Shown piece after piece: positions 15,667 through 24,371 of a DNA stretch of 40,923 nucleotides (position 1 is its first letter; each line of letters begins with the position of its first letter). The translations under genes and the position numbers were made by a program. The notes under the pieces were generated by a model. It ran no database searches. It had not been told where the DNA came from and saw only the letters and a program-made list of their open reading frames with translations. Location of the stretch: assembly GCA_035573895.1 (NCBI GenBank), contig DATLZR010000162.1:1-40923 (forward strand), in the 5' to 3' direction. The DNA is from Blastocatellia bacterium. GTDB lineage: Bacteria > Acidobacteriota > Blastocatellia > HR10.

Positions 15667-16041
15667 CTAGCCCTGGGGTTGAAACGTCAGAATAACCAGC
15701 GATCCCAGGACGAGAAAGATGAAGCCCACCACATAGAGGCAGGAGAGGGAAATCAGCCGCCAGTTCTTCGCTTGAACGTAATCGTCAATGACCGTTCGGA
15801 GTCCGTTCAATCCATGAAGCAGGGCCAGCCAGAGCATGACCAGATCGTAGGTTCGCCAGAACGGAGTCGCGTAGCGGGTCGCAACGAACTGATAATCAAT
15901 GTTGTCAACACTGTTGAGGATGTGCATGATGACAAGATGTCCGAGGGCCAGTCCGATGAGGACAATCCCGGACACTCGCATGAAAAACCAGGCGTACAGC
16001 TCAAATCCTCCCGCCGGACGCTCTCGACCGAGATAATTCAT
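15667..16041 (-). CDS. sdhD: Succinate dehydrogenase membrane anchor subunit (SdhD-like)
   Basis: The 124-residue protein has three membrane segments (about 17-39, 60-82 and 96-119). His residues in the first (GLALGHLVIMHI) and second segments (WLALLHGLNGLRTVIDDY) are positioned like the haem and quinone residues of SdhD/SdhC anchors. GAGGAGGTG precedes the ATG, and the gene begins 15 bp after the sdhC stop. Together with SdhC it holds the complex in the cytoplasmic membrane and passes electrons to quinone. Assignment to SdhD rather than a second SdhC rests on gene order. Confidence 0.88.
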   Translation of the reverse strand: MNYLGRERPAGGFELYAWFFMRVSGIVLIGLALGHLVIMHILNSVDNIDYQFVATRYATPFWRTYDLVMLWLALLHGLNGLRTVIDDYVQAKNWRLISLSCLYVVGFIFLVLGSLVILTFQPQG

Positions 16042-16056
16042 GAGTGCACCTCCTCG

Positions 16057-16413
16057 CTAGCGCCCCAGGACGACCGGGCTCAGCATCAACAGCGACGCGG
16101 GTATCCAGAGAATCAAAAAGATGACAATTTCGACCCAGAACATCTGTCGCTGAAAGCGTGTGCCCAGAGGCCAGAAATCAACCACAATAATGCGAATGCC
16201 ATTGAGCGCGTGATAAACCACAGCCCCTACCAGCAGAACTTCACCCACGCGAAAGACCGGGTGGCGATAAAGGGCCATGGCCGCGTTGTAGACGTCAGGT
16301 CCCCATCCGATCAAGGCCGTATCTACGATGTGAGCAAAAAGGAAGAGAAGAACCGCTAGCCCGGAGATCCGATGGAAGATCCACGACCACATCCCCTCAT
16401 GCCCTTTGTACAT
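16057..16413 (-). CDS. sdhC: Succinate dehydrogenase cytochrome b556 subunit (SdhC-like)
   Basis: This 118-residue anchor subunit has three membrane helices (about 15-35, 52-75 and 90-113). It shows the SdhC signature WIFHRISGLAVLLFLFAHI near the start, containing the conserved HRxSG, and VYHALNGIRIIVVDF in the second helix, where the His is the likely haem ligand. It is the first gene of sdhCDAB. The ATG is preceded by GAGGAGA (16421-16427) and, 33 bp further, by a good promoter. Confidence 0.92.
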   Translation of the reverse strand: MYKGHEGMWSWIFHRISGLAVLLFLFAHIVDTALIGWGPDVYNAAMALYRHPVFRVGEVLLVGAVVYHALNGIRIIVVDFWPLGTRFQRQMFWVEIVIFLILWIPASLLMLSPVVLGR

Positions 16414-16445
16414 ACTGCGCTCTCCTCAGAATGATCAAGAGGCTA

Positions 16446-16474
16446 ATTGTCCGGCTTCACTCCTGTGAAGTCAA
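16446..16474 (-). promoter_or_regulatory. Promoter of the sdhCDAB operon with an inverted repeat in its spacer
   Basis: On the minus strand a -35 box TTGACT (16469-16474, 5/6 match) and a -10 box GACAAT (16446-16451, 4/6) are separated by exactly 17 bp, with the -10 box 33 bp upstream of the sdhC ATG. The spacer contains the inverted repeat CTTCAC-tcct-GTGAAG (16455-16470), which abuts the -35 box and is well placed to act as a repressor operator. The regulator is unknown. Confidence 0.55.
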
Positions 16475-16797
16475 GCGGCTCCCGATGCCGACTTTTTCTG
16501 CCGGTGCGAGTGGAGAAATGCAATCGAGCCGGATTCGGGAAGATCCCGAGATGAACGGAGGGTCAGGCGCCCTCACATCCCGGAAGGCAATCAGGCGACA
16601 ACAAACAGCCGAAGGACCGTCCGAACGCAATCCCGGGAAAGAGCATCCCTGCACACTCTCTCGAGATAAGGTGGCACACACCGCTGGAGGAAGATCATGT
16701 CACCCTCACCCTGAATGTGATATGGAAGCCTGCTTTTTCATGGACATCGGGTGAGTGGGAGGATCTCACGGTTTTCGCTCCCGTCGTGCGACATAAG
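16475..16797. other. Intergenic region between the glycosyltransferase gene and sdhC
   Basis: Apart from the sdh promoter at its left edge, no ORF with recognisable similarity and no strong terminator for the glycosyltransferase gene was found here. Confidence 0.4.
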
Positions 16798-17907
16798 TCA
16801 GCGGCCCTGAGCGAGCACTTCACCGTAAAGAGCCTCGATGCGGGCGATGACCGATTCTCGTTCAAAATGCAGCCGAACGATTTCCCGACCGGTTTGTCCA
16901 TAACGGGCTCGCCGTTCGGCATCGGCCATGAGTTCAAGGATTGCCGCAGCCAGGCCAGGAATGTCGCCGACAGCAACGAGGCGTCCGGCTTCGCCCCGGC
17001 TCAGAATCTCCGCCGGACCACCGGTCCGATAGGCGATAGTCGCAATCCCGGCAGCCATCGCTTGAAGGAGCACAAGCGAAAAAGCTTCCGCGTGCGAGGG
17101 CACGACCACCAGATCCGTCACCGCCCATACATCTCGAAGGTCGGGCTGATAGCCGAGAAACCGCACGCGGTCTTCGAGTCCAAGACGCCGGACCAGCTCA
17201 CGCAATTTCTTCTCATAGCGATTGTCCGGATGAGGATCATCGCCCACCAGGAGAAATTCACCGTCCTCCGAATGGCCGGCCACGATCTCGGCAGCCCGAA
17301 TCACATCCTCCTGTCCTTTAGCGGGAGATAACTGACCAATCGTGGCGATGACCAAACCGCGCCGAAGACCCAGTCGCGCACGAGCCGCTGCCCGGTCCGG
17401 TAGCACCGCGAAGTCTTCCAGGCGCACCCAGTTGGGAATCGTCACAACCTGTCCGGGATCGAGACCTGCTCCTGTGATGAGTCCCCACCGCACCGATTCC
17501 GAAACGGCGATCACACGGGCGACGCGCCCCCAGGCGCGGCGATAGAAAAAATTCCTCCTGAGCGGCAGATAGTGATGCCGGGTGAGAACCACTCTGACAC
17601 AACCCGCCAGCGAGGCCGCCAGAATGCTCGGAAGATAATCGCGCCCCAGATGCGCATGAAGGATTTCGATCCGGTGCTCTCGAATGAGACGAGCCAGACG
17701 AGTTGCCGAAAGCACATCGAGGGAGTTCCTCAACGGAACGTGATGAATGGCGACGCGCGACGATGCCGCCTTTTCCTCCAGAGGACTCTGCGGCCGCACG
17801 GCCAGATGCACCTCGTGGCCCCGTTCGTCCAGAGCCCGGACCAGATCGGCAAGATGAGCTTCCCCGCCGCCGAACGTCATGGCCGATGACACTTGAAGAA
17901 TCCTCAT
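16798..17907 (-). CDS. Glycosyltransferase family 4 (GT-B fold)
   Basis: The 369-residue enzyme has the two Rossmann domains of GT4 retaining glycosyltransferases. The N-terminal acceptor domain starts MRILQVSSAMTFGGGEAHLADL, with the glycine-rich GGGE loop and later HAHLGRDYLP. The C-terminal nucleotide-sugar domain contains IGQLSPAKGQEDVIRAAEIV, FLLVGDDP, VRFLGYQPDLRDVW and the final VVVPSHAEAFSLVLLQAMA. The EX7E motif of the family reads EAFSLVLLQ here, with Gln in place of the second Glu. It probably acts in the cytoplasm on a lipid-linked or cell-envelope glycan; donor and acceptor cannot be told. The gene is monocistronic, and no partner polysaccharide cluster is nearby apart from gmd 6 kb away. 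Confidence 0.92.
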   Translation of the reverse strand: MRILQVSSAMTFGGGEAHLADLVRALDERGHEVHLAVRPQSPLEEKAASSRVAIHHVPLRNSLDVLSATRLARLIREHRIEILHAHLGRDYLPSILAASLAGCVRVVLTRHHYLPLRRNFFYRRAWGRVARVIAVSESVRWGLITGAGLDPGQVVTIPNWVRLEDFAVLPDRAAARARLGLRRGLVIATIGQLSPAKGQEDVIRAAEIVAGHSEDGEFLLVGDDPHPDNRYEKKLRELVRRLGLEDRVRFLGYQPDLRDVWAVTDLVVVPSHAEAFSLVLLQAMAAGIATIAYRTGGPAEILSRGEAGRLVAVGDIPGLAAAILELMADAERRARYGQTGREIVRLHFERESVIARIEALYGEVLAQGR

Positions 17908-17951
17908 CTTCCATCCCCCGACACCGACCCCTTCCTATCTCCGCCGAAAAT

Positions 17952-18010
17952 CCCTGGGAGCGCAGGCAGCGTGCCTGCCAAACGAGCACGCTGGAAGCGT
18001 GCGCTTCCAG
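17952..18010. repeat. Interspersed GGGAGCGC/GCGCTTCC repeat, copy 1
   Basis: CCTGGGAGCGC at the left is loosely complementary to GTGCGCTTCCAG at the right, around a G+C-rich core with GCACGCTGGAAGCGTGC. Related copies lie at 32242-32312 and 38351-38423. It is non-coding and sits beside the palindromic element at 18033-18122. Confidence 0.6.
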
Positions 18011-18032
18011 ATCTTCATCGTGCGGGCGCAAG

Positions 18033-18122
18033 CACATGGGTGATTCCCTTGAAAATCATCTCCCAACGGATGAAAGGTTCCAACGGATCACACATCGGTT
18101 GGCCCTTTTCATCCGCTGGCAA
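18033..18122. repeat. REP-like nested palindrome, copy 1
   Basis: The outer arms CCAACGGATGAAA and TTTTCATCCGCTGG enclose an inner stem CCAACGGAT (18080-18088) / ATCGGTTGG (18094-18102) with a 5-nt loop. The whole block, together with the flanking CACATGGGTGATTCCCTTGA, is the reverse complement, with some divergence, of 38236-38325. A partial direct repeat of the flank (AGCACATGGGCGATCCCTGA) recurs from about 18150. Confidence 0.65.
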
Positions 18123-18179
18123 ACGCATTTTCTTCGTGGCGCGCGATAGCACATGGGCGATCCCTGAAAAATGATCCCT

Positions 18180-18534
18180 CGATCGCCCAGACAACACGCC
18201 CCTTCTCGGCCAGACCAAGAAGTAACAGCCGTTTCCTCAATCGTCAATCCATCGAGGAATCGCATTCGACAATCTGACTTTGCCCCGGATCAATGGCTGC
18301 CAGACTCACAAACGCCTCACCTACAGCGGTCAGTTCCGCTGTTGATTGTGACGACACCGTTGGTGCTTTCTCCAGAAAGACCTGTTGCCGTTGGCCCCCC
18401 ATCGGGCTGGCTCCACACGATGAGCCATTGGGTCACTTCCCCTGGCGATGGCCTCATCGTTCTCATCCCTTCATTAACCGCGGGAAAAAGATCGCCTCCT
18501 CGTTGGTGAACCTACCGACGGGGGGCCGTGTTCA
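18180..18534. other. Non-coding stretch beyond the repeats
   Basis: No conserved ORF, RNA gene or clear regulatory signal was recognised between the repeats and the coiled-coil gene. Confidence 0.4.
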
Positions 18535-18837
18535 TCATCCCGAAGGCTCGAACCCGATCTTCTCGCGAATGGCTTCCGGCAGGCCCTGCAGAATCTGCTC
18601 GTGGCGAAGCAGAATCGCCTTAATAGCCGCCAACTCCTCCTCGATCCGTCTGAATCGTTCATCCGTTTGACGTCGGAGCTGCGCGAGTTCTCGATCCGTC
18701 TCCGACAGCCGCTCCAGGAACGCCGTCTGTTGTTGCATCAAGGCCGTCTGTTGCTGCATGAGTGCCGCTTGACTCTCGACAAGCAATGCCATCGCTTCTT
18801 CCAGGTGATTGGTCCGCCCCGCCTTTTTCCCGGCCAT
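18535..18837 (-). CDS. Small coiled-coil protein of unknown function
   Basis: The 100-residue hydrophilic protein is almost entirely heptad-patterned helix (about residues 12-85). It includes a near-perfect internal repeat ALMQQQTALMQQQTAFLERL and the stretch RRQTDERFRRIEEELAAIKA. There is no signal peptide, membrane segment or enzyme motif. A strong GGAGGAG lies four bases before the ATG, and a -10-like TACAAT is about 25 bp further upstream on the minus strand, supporting expression. Similar short coiled-coil proteins with the RxxDERFxxIE pattern occur in bacteria near restriction or toxin genes, but no function is assigned, and nothing nearby suggests a partner. Confidence 0.75.
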   Translation of the reverse strand: MAGKKAGRTNHLEEAMALLVESQAALMQQQTALMQQQTAFLERLSETDRELAQLRRQTDERFRRIEEELAAIKAILLRHEQILQGLPEAIREKIGFEPSG

Positions 18838-18998
18838 TAGCTCCTCCGGTTAGGTTCGCCCTCATTGTACCACGTCCCCGGTAAAGAGGGGCAGGCCAGG
18901 AGCCGGCGTGGTCACGATCGGGAGGTCATTGAAGGGGGGCTCATCGGCTCTGGCGGCACGAACCGCGCGGCGCAGAACCGGGAGCCACCAACAGGGGT

Positions 18999-19089
18999 TC
19001 AAAGCCAGCGCAATCGCTCTCCAGCTTGGTAAGGGACTTGTAGACGATCTTGGTGCGGGTGAGTCAAAGCCAGTGCAATCGCTCTCCAG
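18999..19089 (+). repeat. Pair of 26-bp direct repeats
   Basis: TCAAAGCCAGCGCAATCGCT plus CTCCAG occurs at 18999-19024 and again, with a single C/T change, at 19064-19089, a spacing of 65 bp. The intervening DNA is not conserved between the two units. The function is unknown. Confidence 0.7.
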
Positions 19090-19182
19090 TTCGTCGCCTA
19101 AAAATCAACCGCGCAGGTCGAAAAAAATTCGAGGGCGTGGCCCCGTTGGCGCCGAAATTGCACATTACTCAATGGAGGCAAG

Positions 19183-19317
19183 GTGGTGGCGAAGCCGTTG
19201 GTCAGCAAGACCAATGCCACCGATGGGAAAACTTGGCGGCCGGTCGGCTTCGACCGGCGCTATAGACCCGAAGCAGGTCAGAAATTTCAGATAGAAGGCA
19301 AGAGACAATGCACGTGA
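19183..19317 (+). CDS. Possible 44-residue ORF
   Basis: A GTG-initiated frame (VVAKPLVSKTNATDGKTWRP) is preceded by GGAGG at a suitable distance and ends overlapping the start of the next small ORF. A perfect hairpin, CCGGTCG/CGACCGG, lies within it at about 19241-19258. It may instead be an untranslated leader. No family is recognised. Confidence 0.25.
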   Translation: MVAKPLVSKTNATDGKTWRPVGFDRRYRPEAGQKFQIEGKRQCT

Positions 19318-19499
19318 TCAAAACGACGATGAGAAAGCCGTGGCGACCGGTCATCGTGGCGCCGGTCGCGTTTACTCTCATGGTGAGTGCTACGCTGTTG
19401 ACCCCGACAGAGATGTTTGCCAACACGTCCACTGACTTCCCCGATGCTACCTTCACCAATGCCTATGATATCACTCAGGCGGCGATATCGTTGGTCTGA
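19308..19499 (+). CDS. Small putative secreted protein
   Basis: The 63-residue ORF looks like a signal peptide (VIVAPVAFTLMVSATLLTP, with possible cleavage near MFANT) followed by a mature part of only about 25 residues. It could be a real exported peptide or the truncated 5' end of a larger secreted protein, since the stop comes abruptly after a β-strand-like stretch. The ribosome binding site (AAGGCAAGAG) is moderate. It ends 22 bp before the first possible start of the metzincin gene, so the two may share a transcript. Confidence 0.4.
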   Translation: MHVIKTTMRKPWRPVIVAPVAFTLMVSATLLTPTEMFANTSTDFPDATFTNAYDITQAAISLV

Positions 19500-19580
19500 C
19501 GGAAATAGGAGCAAAGCAGTATGACGAGTTTTTCCTCTTGGGGGTGCGGCAAGCTTCGGCTGATGAGGAGGAATCTGATC

Positions 19581-22500
19581 ATGAAACGCTGGCGTCTCTT
19601 ACTACGAACTGACCTCCATCCGGGCCAGTTGCATCGTTGGCTTTCGCCGGACAAGGACAATTCTGCAACTTCAGGCCGGAAACGGCGGTCCTCGATTGTC
19701 TTCAGATTTTTTCATTTTTCAGCGGCCTTCAACGGCCTCCTGGCCGTATTGCTTGCTGGTGTTATCTTGATGCCGGCTGTTCCGCCCCCTCCAATCTCCA
19801 AGCCGCTGAAGGGAGGGTCAACATCGGTGGTGACGGCAACAGTCATTGATTTCGAGGATCTACCCGTCGGGACATTTGTCACGAGCCAGTATCGGTCGCG
19901 AGGAGTAACATTTGCCGCCGGGACCATCCTCGAACCCAGTCGAGGGACACGTTCGGGGAAACAAGCCTTGGGGAACGTATGGCTCAATTCTGAATCCCTC
20001 GAATCCATCACTCAAGGATCCCCGCCATTACAGAGCTTTTTTGGTCTGCCGCAGAGCCGGGTGAAAGTGTATGTGGGTTTAGACTCCTCGACCTCGGACG
20101 CGACCGTCACCCTGAAAGCCTTTGATACAGCCAACCGACTGCTTCAAAGCACCAATGTTACCATCGGGGGACCGAGCGCGGTAACTATACCGCTTGAGAT
20201 CAGAAGATCCGGCAGTGACATAAAATCGTGCGAAGTGGATTTCAACGGTCAATTTGGCTACATTGATGATCTCGAGTTCGAAGGAACCGCGCGTGACCAA
20301 CAGCCTCCCGTCGTATCCATTAGTTCACCAGTCAACGACTCGCGCGTGACGTCGGCATTGGTGACACTTCAAGGAGCGATCCGGGAGGACATAGACCTGA
20401 AAGATGTGAGAGTGATCATTGCGGGTCCGGGTGGCAGTTCTCGAGAGTTTCCTATCCTTGACACTCTCGTTCGGGGAACAGCACCTCAGTTCACCATTGG
20501 GCCCAATCTTGTTGGCAAGCTTTTTGAAGGGTCGAACAAGATAACTGTGCGAGCGACCGACTTTTCAGATAACATGGGTGAGGCGAGTGTCTTCGTTCAA
20601 CTCCAGCGCCCTGATTTGTTCGGCATGGCCATTGAGGTCACGCAAGCAATTCAGGACCTCAACAACAGTGTTCCGCTCGTTGCCGGCAAATCTACTTACG
20701 TGCGGTTCCACGTGCGGGCCACGGGACCTTCCGATGTGCCCAGTGTATCGGCTACCTTGATCGGTTATCGTGGGAGCACAAAACTCGGCGAGTTGTCCTC
20801 GCTCAATCCATCCAGTCAGATTACAGTTAAGAGGGCGCCCGATAGAGGACAGATCAACGACAGCTTTCTTTTCGGCTTGCCGAATTCGTGGACAACAGAC
20901 GGTTGGCTCACACTTCATGCCTGGATTGATCCTGGGAACGCGGTGGAGGAATCGGACGAGACGAACAACCGGCTTTCGGTCACGGTCTTGTTCAGTCCCG
21001 TGCCGCCGTTGCGATTAAAGGTTTATGGTGTGCAGTATTCCCACGAGGGCAGAACCGTTGAGCCCAACTATGTTGATCTCGACAATTTGGCCTCATGGCT
21101 TGTGCGTGCTTATCCTATTCCTGACCTCTACATGGGATATGCTCGTGTGCGCTTCTCCTTCATACCCAGTTGCACCACGCTCAATGGATGGCTGTGGGTT
21201 ACTCGTGGCCTTGACGTGCTGTTTGGGGGAGAGGATTCGAGGACCCGTTACTACGGAATGGTCCGCGACGACGGAGGGTTCATGCGGGGCTGCGCCGCAG
21301 GTATCCCCGGAATTGTTGCGTCAGGTCCTACGGGCGCGACCATGTATGCTTGGGATACGGATGGTTCTTACGGCGATTGGTACGGCGGCCATGAGTTGGG
21401 GCATACTCTCGGTCGTGAGCACGCCAATTTCTGCGGGGCCACTGGTGGCGGTCCCTATCCCTATCCTGAAGGCAGAATCAGCTCAGCCGACAACGCTTTC
21501 TATGGCTTCGATTCGCAGTTCAGACGAATCTATCCCCCAACCTGGCGTGATGTCATGACTTACTGCAACAACCAGTGGATTTCAGATTTCACCTACAGGG
21601 GCATTCGTAATAAGCTCCTCGATGATTACTCATCGCTTGCGACGACGACAAGTCAGCCTCAGCGTCGTAACCTGATCATGATCGAAGGCCGGGTCAATCT
21701 TGACAGGCCCAGCGCGACGCTGGGAAGGATTTATGTGTTGCGGGAGCGCCCGCAGCCTCCGCTGCCTCTGCCAGGCGATTACTCGATTCTCTTCATGGAC
21801 CGGAGCGGCAATCTGCTCATGGAGTTCCCCTTTAGTCCAATCCCTGATGTGATCGAATCGCATCTGCCAAGCCAGTTGAGTTTCGATCAGGTGGTTGAAC
21901 CGCCGCCCGATCCAATGGCGACTATCTTTGAGATCTTGCCCTTTGATGAGCGGGTCGCCCGAATAGCCGTCTCGTATAAGGGTGTAGAACTGGTCTCGCG
22001 CTCGGTCAGTGCCAATCCGCCCGAGGTGAAGATCCTCTCTCCCAATGGTGGCGAGGTGCTGCAAGAGTCCGCTACTGTAGCTTGGACTATGAGCGACAAA
22101 GACGGCGACCCGCTGACAGGATCGTTGCTCTACAGTGCCGATGCGGGGACCACCTGGATCACCGTTGCTGCCGCGATTGAGGGCTTAAGTCATGAAGTGG
22201 ACTTGACTGGTCTTCCAGGCGGAGACCACTCGCTCTTCCGTATCCTTGTGAGCGATGGCGTCAATACCGCCGAAGATACATCGGATAATACGTTCCGGGT
22301 TCCGAATAAGAGACCGACCGTTAAGATCGTCAATCCGATCGAGGGAGCGTTCTTCAACCCCGGTCAGATGGTGAGATTTCAAGCCAACGGGCAAGACCTA
22401 GAAGATGAACGTTTAGACGATGAAGCCTTCTCCTGGAGTTCGAGTCTTCAGGGGGCGCTCGGGAAAGGCCGTGTCTTGGAAGCAGCCAACCTGAAGGTTG

Positions 22501-22970
22501 GCAAGCACGCCATTACCGTTGAGGTTCGGGACAAGAGCGGTAACGTTGGTGCTGATCATATCAACATCGAGGTCACTCCAACGGTTCCCGTCAACGATAG
22601 GTGCGACTTTGCCAGGCCGATTGAGGGAACGAGCTTCACCGAAGATCTCGACACGACAGGCGCCACCTCTGGCCCCGAAGATCCCGTGCATAGTTGCACG
22701 AACAGGCGGGACAATAATTCGGTTTGGTACAGTTTCACGCCGACCCGAGATGGGACCGTGACGCTGAGGACCTCTGATGGCACGTTTCGGGCCGTCATTT
22801 CCGTCTACACAGGCGCTTGCACGAGCCTGACGGAAGTAGCTTGTTTTGCCTCTCGTTCGACAACCGCACGCCTCATTTTCGGAGTAAAAGCGGGTATAAC
22901 CTATTTAATCCAGGTGACCAGTTCAACACCGGGTGGAGGACAGCTTCAATTAAGCTTCAGCTTCCGCTAG
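19581..22970 (+). CDS. Large secreted metzincin-type zinc metalloprotease, multidomain
   Basis: The 1129-residue protein has a membrane segment at about 50-67, preceded by an unusually long charged N-region, so it is either a long signal peptide or a signal anchor. Domains in order are a lectin-like beta-sandwich (about 85-235), an Ig-like segment (PPVVSISSPVNDSRV), and a CARDB-type domain (about 340-470, LHAWIDPGNAVEESDETNN). A metalloprotease region follows with the zinc site HELGHTLGREH (604-614) and a candidate Met-turn DVMTYC (M659). Then come Ig-like domains (VKILSPNGGEV and VKIVNPIEG) and a C-terminal domain with CDFARPIEG and NNSVWYSFTPTRDGTVTL, like a pre-peptidase C-terminal domain. 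ATG 19581 has GAGGAGGA at good spacing; ATG 19521 would add 20 residues and also has AGGAG. An extracellular protease is inferred. Confidence 0.85.
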   Translation: MKRWRLLLRTDLHPGQLHRWLSPDKDNSATSGRKRRSSIVFRFFHFSAAFNGLLAVLLAGVILMPAVPPPPISKPLKGGSTSVVTATVIDFEDLPVGTFVTSQYRSRGVTFAAGTILEPSRGTRSGKQALGNVWLNSESLESITQGSPPLQSFFGLPQSRVKVYVGLDSSTSDATVTLKAFDTANRLLQSTNVTIGGPSAVTIPLEIRRSGSDIKSCEVDFNGQFGYIDDLEFEGTARDQQPPVVSISSPVNDSRVTSALVTLQGAIREDIDLKDVRVIIAGPGGSSREFPILDTLVRGTAPQFTIGPNLVGKLFEGSNKITVRATDFSDNMGEASVFVQLQRPDLFGMAIEVTQAIQDLNNSVPLVAGKSTYVRFHVRATGPSDVPSVSATLIGYRGSTKLGELSSLNPSSQITVKRAPDRGQINDSFLFGLPNSWTTDGWLTLHAWIDPGNAVEESDETNNRLSVTVLFSPVPPLRLKVYGVQYSHEGRTVEPNYVDLDNLASWLVRAYPIPDLYMGYARVRFSFIPSCTTLNGWLWVTRGLDVLFGGEDSRTRYYGMVRDDGGFMRGCAAGIPGIVASGPTGATMYAWDTDGSYGDWYGGHELGHTLGREHANFCGATGGGPYPYPEGRISSADNAFYGFDSQFRRIYPPTWRDVMTYCNNQWISDFTYRGIRNKLLDDYSSLATTTSQPQRRNLIMIEGRVNLDRPSATLGRIYVLRERPQPPLPLPGDYSILFMDRSGNLLMEFPFSPIPDVIESHLPSQLSFDQVVEPPPDPMATIFEILPFDERVARIAVSYKGVELVSRSVSANPPEVKILSPNGGEVLQESATVAWTMSDKDGDPLTGSLLYSADAGTTWITVAAAIEGLSHEVDLTGLPGGDHSLFRILVSDGVNTAEDTSDNTFRVPNKRPTVKIVNPIEGAFFNPGQMVRFQANGQDLEDERLDDEAFSWSSSLQGALGKGRVLEAANLKVGKHAITVEVRDKSGNVGADHINIEVTPTVPVNDRCDFARPIEGTSFTEDLDTTGATSGPEDPVHSCTNRRDNNSVWYSFTPTRDGTVTLRTSDGTFRAVISVYTGACTSLTEVACFASRSTTARLIFGVKAGITYLIQVTSSTPGGGQLQLSFSFR

Positions 22971-22987
22971 TCTTTGGGAGGATCCTG

Positions 22988-23091
22988 ATACCAATTGCCT
23001 TTTGAAAAACCCTCATGAATTGCGGATAACTGGTCACGATGTCAGAACTTATAAACCCGAAATCCGCCCGTCCACAACCCGCAATTGGTAT
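22988..23091 (+). repeat. MITE-like element, copy B
   Basis: This 104-bp element has the terminal inverted repeats ATACCAATTGC and GCAATTGGTAT (ten of eleven positions pair). It carries no ORF. It aligns end to end with copies A and C and lies 145 bp from the IS630 element, whose left terminus begins with the same ATACCAATTGCCT. The TA at each end fits the TA target of IS630/Tc1-type transposition. Confidence 0.8.
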
Positions 23092-23235
23092 GAGGATCTT
23101 GTCGCCTCTCTCCCAAAACCCATTTGCCCATCAGGGACGACGGAAGGCATGATGGCCTTTTAGGAGATTCGGCAGAATGTCCTCTACGCCTCCCATCACT
23201 TGCGGTGAGGGCAAGTGCTGGCGAGAGCAGAGGTT

Positions 23236-24371
23236 ATACCAATTGCCTAATGAAAGGCCATATCTTCTCAGAAAAGGCTGGTGACAGCCTCCTGTATCCA
23301 AGCTCACCCGGCCAGACTTTTGACCCGCTCCGGATCGGCGGCCCATCGGTGCCGTTCCTGCTCAATGGCGGCTTTCTTCCGCTCCAGATCGTCGTACACT
23401 CGGCCTTCCACGCGAGCAGCAGAATTGCTCGATGACTCGTTCGACCGGGTTGAGTTCGGGTGAGTAGGCCGGTTGCTCAATCATCTTCACCCCCACGGCC
23501 TTGACCTTTTGCGCCCGATGGCTGGGGGCTCGGTCCCAGACCATCACCTCCACCCCGTGCGCTTCCCATCTCTGCACCACCCCGACCAGCGAGTCCTGCT
23601 TCATATCTGGCGTTCACGCCCAATACAACCGGCCATCCAAGCCGTTATGGCCAGGTGCAAATAGGCCCATCGGGAGGTCCGCTCCACCACCTGGCGCACC
23701 TTCACCCCTCTGGCAACCCCCACGCGCCGAATCTGGCTGATCCGTCTCAGCCGCATTTCATCACCCCGAAACAGAGCCAAGCGGTGGCTCAACCCGACCG
23801 CCTTCACCTGGGCCGCCAAGCCCCCTTTTTCCAGACCTCCTGCACCGGAGCCGAAGCTTGAGTCGCCATCGGTCGCAGCACCTTTTTATCCCAAGGCGGG
23901 CAAAGACCCCTTCATCCCCCAATAACTGTAGGTCACATCAAACGTCTGCTTCACCCACATCACGGCTTCCCTCTGGGCCGCCAACATCCCCTGGCTGGCC
24001 TGTTCTCTCCAGCGTCGCCTTCGGCTCCGGCGTCAACCTCGATTTCCCGCCTCCATGAGCCCCCGTGACGGTGCTCCCGCACTCCCTTCACCTCTGCCTG
24101 CCGATACCACGTTCCCCCACTCCCGCACCGTGCCAAAGTGGACCCCGACGATCTCGGCCACCTCCTTCACCAGACGCCCTTGACGCAATAGCCACAGCGC
24201 CTGCAGCCGCTTCCGGTCTTGATCGTCCTTCTCTTGTTTGTACAGCGTGTAGAGCGTGGCTTGATCTTCTTACCGCGGGATCGCCATTCGTCGTCCTCTC
24301 ATATCGGCCTCCTCCTTGCCGGTGATTGCTCGTCTACTCCATCACTGGGTCTTTAAAACGGCAATGGGTAT
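23236..24371 (-). mobile_element. End-to-end IS630-family element with decayed transposase
   Basis: The element is 1136 bp and is bounded by ATACCAATTGCC (23236-23247) and, inverted, GGCAATGGGTAT (24360-24371), with TA at the borders. The transposase is read on the minus strand from about 24290 to 23282 in several frames. Fragments in order are a helix-turn-helix part, GDEMRLRRISQIRR and WAYLHLAITAWMAG with VKVRQVVERTSRW, VMVWDRAPSHRAQKV, and YSPELNPVERVIEQ, then the C-terminal ADPERVKSLAG. The D...D...E catalytic residues can still be recognised (GDE, WDRAPSH, NPVERVIE), but frameshifts and stops mean no functional enzyme is made from this copy. The size and motif order are those of IS630. 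Confidence 0.85.

Noticed and set aside
18535-18560. A tRNA T-arm-like GCTCGAACCC at the end of the coiled-coil gene
   Set aside because: No acceptor, D or anticodon arms can be built around it.
18999-19089. CRISPR-like repeat pair
   Set aside because: Only two units with one mismatch, no further spacers and no cas genes.
19200-19300. A c-di-GMP or other riboswitch in the metzincin leader
   Set aside because: Only a simple hairpin is visible; the conserved bases of known riboswitch classes could not be matched.
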